From Spirochaetales bacterium (GTDB lineage: Bacteria > Spirochaetota > Spirochaetia > DTKZ01): a DNA stretch of 8,225 nucleotides. Positions 5,923-8,225 of this stretch are shown one piece after another (position 1 is the stretch's first letter; every line of letters begins with the position of its first letter). The stretch is taken from the NCBI GenBank assembly GCA_031266855.1, contig JAISAF010000415.1, positions 1-8,225 on the forward strand, in the 5' to 3' direction. Position numbers and translations under genes: made by a program. The notes below the pieces were generated by a model. The model was not told where the DNA came from and ran no database searches. It saw only the letters and a list, made by a program, of their open reading frames with translations.

Positions 5923-6397
5923 CTTCTTCCTCCTCCGGGCTAACGATTCCGATGGGGCGGTATCCCTCCCGCATATTGGCCGACATAGTCAGGTAAATCG
6001 TTTTGTCCTTCACTATATGTTCAAAATCATAGCTTACTATATAATCTAAACCGTAAACGGTGGTTATGGCAATATGCCGGGCATCGGCATCGTATTTTTT
6101 CGGGATAATCTTTTGGGACAGATAAATCCCCGCCAGTTTGTCCGCTTCGGTAACCGGAGCCAAACGTTTAATGCCGTACTCTTCCAGCAGATTTTCCATC
6201 TTACTCCTTTTGGGTTCTTCGGCGCGGGAAAGTTCTTTCGTAACGGAAAACGAAGTATATGCCACGTATATTCTCTGCCGTATTTTTTCGAACAGACGAT
6301 GGACCGCCCAGTGTTTTGCGGCATTGACGGGATGGGTGTCAAAGTAAAAGTTGAACAGTGTGGTCTCCAGATAAATCCGTAAATTTTCAGGTTTCAT
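5837..6397 (-). CDS. PIN-domain protein, probable VapC-like ribonuclease toxin
   Basis: A 186-residue protein. I chose ATG at 6397 because GGAGG (6407-6403) lies 5 bases before it; the in-frame GTG at 6409 would place that site inside the gene. PIN domains are Mg-dependent RNases with an acidic active site. Candidate residues are Glu11 in IYLETTLFNFYF (Asp in classical PIN; Glu seems usual in this YLETT subgroup, from memory), Glu55 in VTKEL, Asp105 in DADARHIA and Asp124 in IVSYDFEHIV. The domain ends naturally near GIVSPEEEE (150-158). The last 28 residues or so are read from DNA that also encodes the downstream small protein, and look like an overprinted tail. No clear promoter was found upstream. 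Toxin activity is inferred from family and partner gene; a housekeeping RNase role cannot be excluded. Confidence 0.8.
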   Translation of the reverse strand: MKPENLRIYLETTLFNFYFDTHPVNAAKHWAVHRLFEKIRQRIYVAYTSFSVTKELSRAEEPKRSKMENLLEEYGIKRLAPVTEADKLAGIYLSQKIIPKKYDADARHIAITTVYGLDYIVSYDFEHIVKDKTIYLTMSANMREGYRPIGIVSPEEEEDAFFQAESPAGSYALEEGSLEGNPFHDE

Positions 6398-6409
6398 TAT
6401 AACCTCCAC

Positions 6410-6603
6410 ATATTAATTCAGGAAAAAAAGAGGGTTTGCTTGAATAAACCTGAAATTTTTTGAAGAAATCTCTGAAAACCTTTCGCTTGCACTGGCTCCT
6501 TTTATACCTGCAAGCGTGAGTGCGGGCTGTTAGCGTGGTGGCGGCAAGCCGGTTGGTGATAGCTACGTGCACTCCGCTTCGCTTCGCGCTTGGTGGCAAA
6601 CCA
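6410..6603. other. Gene-free interval with dispersed repeat sequence
   Basis: No convincing gene. It contains a small inverted repeat (TTCAGG at 6417-6422 with CCTGAA at 6449-6454, and GGTTT/AAACC inside). The motif AAATCTCTGAAAACCTTT (near 6465-6482) resembles AATCTCTAAAAACCTTTT near 8073. An 8-bp inverted repeat, CGCTTGCA (6484-6491) with TGCAAGCG (6509-6516), is followed by GGGCTGTTAGCG (6524-6535), which is related to the GGGCTGTTCGC motif of the right-edge repeat. It is intergenic repeat material leading into the hairpin cluster. Confidence 0.5.
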
Positions 6604-6700
6604 CGCAATTTTGTCCCAAAATTGCGACCGCCGGGTTAGAGCCGCATAATTACCGCTGGTAATTATGCGCCCCCGGAATTGCCACAGGCAATTCCGGGGG
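6604..6700. repeat. Cluster of three consecutive perfect hairpins
   Basis: Three back-to-back palindromes, each with a 3-base loop. The first is CGCAATTTTG/CAAAATTGCG (6604-6626, 10 bp, loop TCC). The second is CGCATAATTACC/GGTAATTATGCG (6643-6669, 12 bp, loop GCT). The third is CCCCCGGAATTGCC/GGCAATTCCGGGGG (6670-6700, 14 bp, loop ACA). They lie between the outer membrane protein terminator and the PIN gene. No T-run follows any of them, so they are not ordinary terminators. Confidence 0.9.
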
Positions 6701-6718
6701 CTTATGCTGAGCTGCCGA

Positions 6719-6747
6719 TAAAAAAAGCCTCCCCGGATGGGGAGGCT
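6719..6747 (-). terminator. Intrinsic terminator of the outer membrane protein gene
   Basis: AGCCTCCCC (6726-6734) pairs with GGGGAGGCT (6739-6747) around a 4-base loop. On the minus strand the stem is followed directly by TTTTTAT. It sits 24 bases after the stop codon at 6771, a textbook position and shape. Confidence 0.9.
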
Positions 6748-6770
6748 CTGAAGCATAGAAACAATTTTAT

Positions 6771-7673
6771 CTAGAAGGAATATTTGACACCAGCGAGGAA
6801 GCCTGCATAGGTTTTGGCATCACCAGTCCCGTCCTGGTCATCACTATAGTACTGTATCTCCACAGCGCCGTAAACCGTGAATTGCTCGACGGAAACCTCG
6901 ATACCGGGAATAAAAACATAGTCCTTGCCGAACTTGCCGTCCCAGTTTTTGGGGAAATCGACTTCCACAGAGGCGGTGAACAAGTCCTGGTACGTATATG
7001 AAACAATAGCGTCCAGTTCATAGAAATCTTCGTTCGTCTTGTCTTTCCCGTCAGCCCACTCGTGGCTGATGTTGAAGTTCCCTGTTACCTCGATGCCCAA
7101 ACCGGATTCATGGGAAAAGCCCAGTGTTCCGTAGATATCGATATACTGGGCGCCGTCAAACTGTTCGCCACTCGGGGAGTATCCTATAGGCAGCCCGACT
7201 GTAAAGGAGATGGGGTCTACCCCATAGCTGACGCTGGGTTCAAAAACGCCGGTTACTCTCTTGATGGACTCGTTATCGATATAGATTCCATCATCCGGGG
7301 GATAAAAATCAATGCTGTCCACCTTTTTGTCGATGCTGGTTCCAAAAAGGTTATAGTTGTCCAGCGTAAAGGACAGCTCACCGGGGCCGACAGCGCCCGC
7401 GTTAAAGGTAAGGGCTTCTTCAAGATAAAAGGCCTGGTTGCTTTCTTCGTCAAGGTTGATAAGATACTCGCCTTTGAGGTAAATATCTACCGGGTCAATG
7501 GACTTCTCAAACTCCGCGAAAGGCGCAATGCCGAAAGAATCGTCTCCATAAGGATCTGCCCATGAAGGGTCATTCCATATTTCGGCGCCTACGCTTAGAC
7601 CATCCAGGCCCTGCGCCACCGCAAAGCCGCCCAGAACGGTCAAAAGCAAAAGAACAACAAGAATTTTTTTCAT
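6771..7673 (-). CDS. Outer membrane beta-barrel protein (porin-like), spirochaetal type
   Basis: A protein of 300 residues from ATG at 7673, chosen because AAGGAG (7687-7682) is 8 bases upstream; a GTG directly before it (7676) would add one residue. Residues 1-20 form a clear signal peptide (MKK, a Leu/Val core, then GFAVA cut before Gln). The mature protein is acidic, rich in Asp, Tyr, Gly and Phe, with no long hydrophobic helix. It shows repeated alternating strands (FTVGLPIGY, ASVEVDF, FTVYGAVEIQYY) and ends GFLAGVKYSF, whose terminal Phe after an alternating strand is the signal read by the BAM assembly machinery. This is the pattern of a small beta-barrel. The cargo is unknown, and I cannot place it in a named porin family. 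It is transcribed alone, between a promoter at 7968-7939 and its own terminator. Confidence 0.8.
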   Translation of the reverse strand: MKKILVVLLLLTVLGGFAVAQGLDGLSVGAEIWNDPSWADPYGDDSFGIAPFAEFEKSIDPVDIYLKGEYLINLDEESNQAFYLEEALTFNAGAVGPGELSFTLDNYNLFGTSIDKKVDSIDFYPPDDGIYIDNESIKRVTGVFEPSVSYGVDPISFTVGLPIGYSPSGEQFDGAQYIDIYGTLGFSHESGLGIEVTGNFNISHEWADGKDKTNEDFYELDAIVSYTYQDLFTASVEVDFPKNWDGKFGKDYVFIPGIEVSVEQFTVYGAVEIQYYSDDQDGTGDAKTYAGFLAGVKYSF

Positions 7674-7938
7674 CACTATAACTCCTTAGTGAAAAATATT
7701 ATTAGTATCTTGTAGCATGAACCATGCCAAAATACATATTACCTAGAGCGCCGCTATTCTATGCAGTATAAGGATTTGTGTAAAGGCGCGGCTTTCAATA
7801 TACCACTAGTGGTTTTTTATACTACATAAATGTATGCGATAATACCATATCCTACAATTGTGTATACAACTTATAGATTTTTATTTTTTTCAGACCCCTC
7901 TGTTTTTCCCCCTTTTGTCTCTGTTCTAAATATAGAAT
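7674..7938 (-). other. Long AT-rich leader of the outer membrane protein gene
   Basis: About 260 bases between the likely transcription start and the start codon, with no reading frame I would call a gene. It contains several short palindromes, for example ACCACTAGTGGT (7803-7814), TACATAAATGTA (7823-7834) and ACAATTGT (near 7855), any of which could be operator sites or weak hairpins. A second, poorer promoter-like motif (TTGGCA at 7730-7725, minus) lies closer to the gene. Confidence 0.4.
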
Positions 7939-7968
7939 ATTATTAGCTAAAACTAAGATAAATGTCAA
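7939..7968 (-). promoter_or_regulatory. Sigma70-like promoter for the outer membrane protein
   Basis: Read on the minus strand, a perfect TTGACA (7968-7963), an 18-base spacer and AATAAT (7944-7939, 5 of 6 to consensus). It points toward the beta-barrel gene and predicts a start near 7932. Confidence 0.6.
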
Positions 7969-7990
7969 GTAGCATTTCCAGAAAAAAAAG

Positions 7991-8030
7991 AAAAAAACCG
8001 AGGGCACGGTTTCCACCCGTAGGCTAACCC
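7991..8030 (-). terminator. Weak terminator-like hairpin upstream of the outer membrane protein promoter
   Basis: AAACCG (7995-8000) pairs with CGGTTT (8007-8012) around a 6-base loop and is followed on the minus strand by a T-run. An alternative pairing (ACGG with CCGT, AGGG with CCCT, spanning 8001-8030) would exclude it. It could end a minus-strand gene located beyond the right edge. The stem is short, so confidence is low. Confidence 0.35.
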
Positions 8031-8040
8031 TGACCCACAG

Positions 8041-8225
8041 AATTTTTGAACCACGAAGTCGAAGAAATGAAGAGAATCTCTAAAAACCTTTTATTCTTTC
8101 CTTAGAGCCTGTTCAATAACTTGAAAAGCCTCTGCGCGCACACGGGGCTGTTCGCAAAATTGCATGAGCAATTTTGCTGCTCGCCCATGCGTCCTGGCTG
8201 GTGGCAAAATCGCGAAGCGATTTTG
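8041..8225. repeat. Interspersed repeat with hairpins at the right edge
   Basis: No gene is visible here. The segment starts with the ACCACGAAGTCGAAGA motif shared with 914-929. It continues with the CTCTAAAAACCTTTT motif related to 6465-6482, then GGGGCTGTTCGC (inverse of CGAACAGCCC at 1034-1043). It ends with two perfect hairpins: GCAAAATTGC-ATGA-GCAATTTTGC (8154-8177) and CAAAATCGC-GAA-GCGATTTTG (8205-8225). The second stem reaches the window edge and may continue. Confidence 0.7.

Larger units (their letters stand above)
5451..5941 (-). repeat. Tandem duplication carrying the antitoxin-like gene
   Basis: Two direct copies, 5451-5696 (246 bp) and 5697-5941 (245 bp), match closely along their whole length, roughly high-80s percent by eye. 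Each begins AACGAT(T)CCG, and the same motif at 5942 is the native end of the PIN coding sequence (Ile-Gly-Ile-Val). Each unit therefore holds the tail of the PIN gene, a ribosome-binding site and the 66-codon gene. Short direct repeats of about 9-10 bp at the boundaries suggest how the duplication arose. Confidence 0.85.

Noticed and set aside
6502..6756. 84-codon minus-strand frame through the hairpin cluster
   Set aside because: It begins within the outer membrane protein terminator and runs through perfect palindromes; its peptide is a by-product of the repeats.
7062..7565. 167-codon plus-strand frame opposite the outer membrane protein
   Set aside because: It is antisense to a gene with a signal peptide, beta-barrel pattern, promoter and terminator, and shows no domain of its own.

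Overview
The window looks like spirochaete DNA, most likely a gut-type Treponema, although no rRNA or marker gene is present to prove it. The hints are a polyamine ABC operon of treponemal character, a substrate-binding protein whose signal peptide ends in a cysteine-free Gly-Gly stretch, a BspA/LRR-like surface lipoprotein, a beta-barrel outer membrane protein ending in Phe, an 18-G homopolymer of the kind known beside treponemal surface-protein genes, and many palindromic intergenic repeats. Assignment to genus is inference.

Layout. Positions 1-563 (minus) hold the 5' part of a lipoprotein gene that runs off the left edge. A strong minus-strand terminator-like hairpin (599-649) lies just upstream of its start codon. 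Further upstream come a perfect -10 hexamer (726-721, minus) and the 18-G tract (743-760). From 860 to 1220 there is no convincing gene, only dispersed repeats. A sigma70-like promoter (1226-1254) precedes potA-potB-potC (1293-4116, plus), which overlap by 4 bp at each junction. A 282-bp gap carrying a hairpin repeat separates potC from potD (4399-5445, plus). These four genes together make a complete spermidine/putrescine-type importer: ATPase, two permeases and periplasmic receptor.

Convergent with potD on the minus strand is a toxin-antitoxin-like locus: a PIN-domain protein (6397-5837) followed by two tandem, closely similar 66-residue proteins (5922-5722 and 5676-5476). The first small gene begins inside the PIN gene, and the 245/246-bp unit carrying the small gene has been duplicated.

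The interval 6410-6718 has no gene but holds three consecutive perfect hairpins. A terminator (6719-6747), a beta-barrel outer membrane protein (7673-6771, minus), its long AT-rich leader and a promoter (7968-7939) follow. The right edge again holds hairpin repeats, and the last hairpin ends exactly at the window edge.

The most unusual content is not a protein system. It is a family of interspersed elements in which 19-20-bp blocks are identical between copies while the intervening stems differ yet stay perfectly self-complementary. Two copies in opposite orientation bracket potABC. I saw no clearly undescribed multi-gene system. The duplicated antitoxin-like module and the poly-G/terminator leader of the lipoprotein gene are the other points worth checking.
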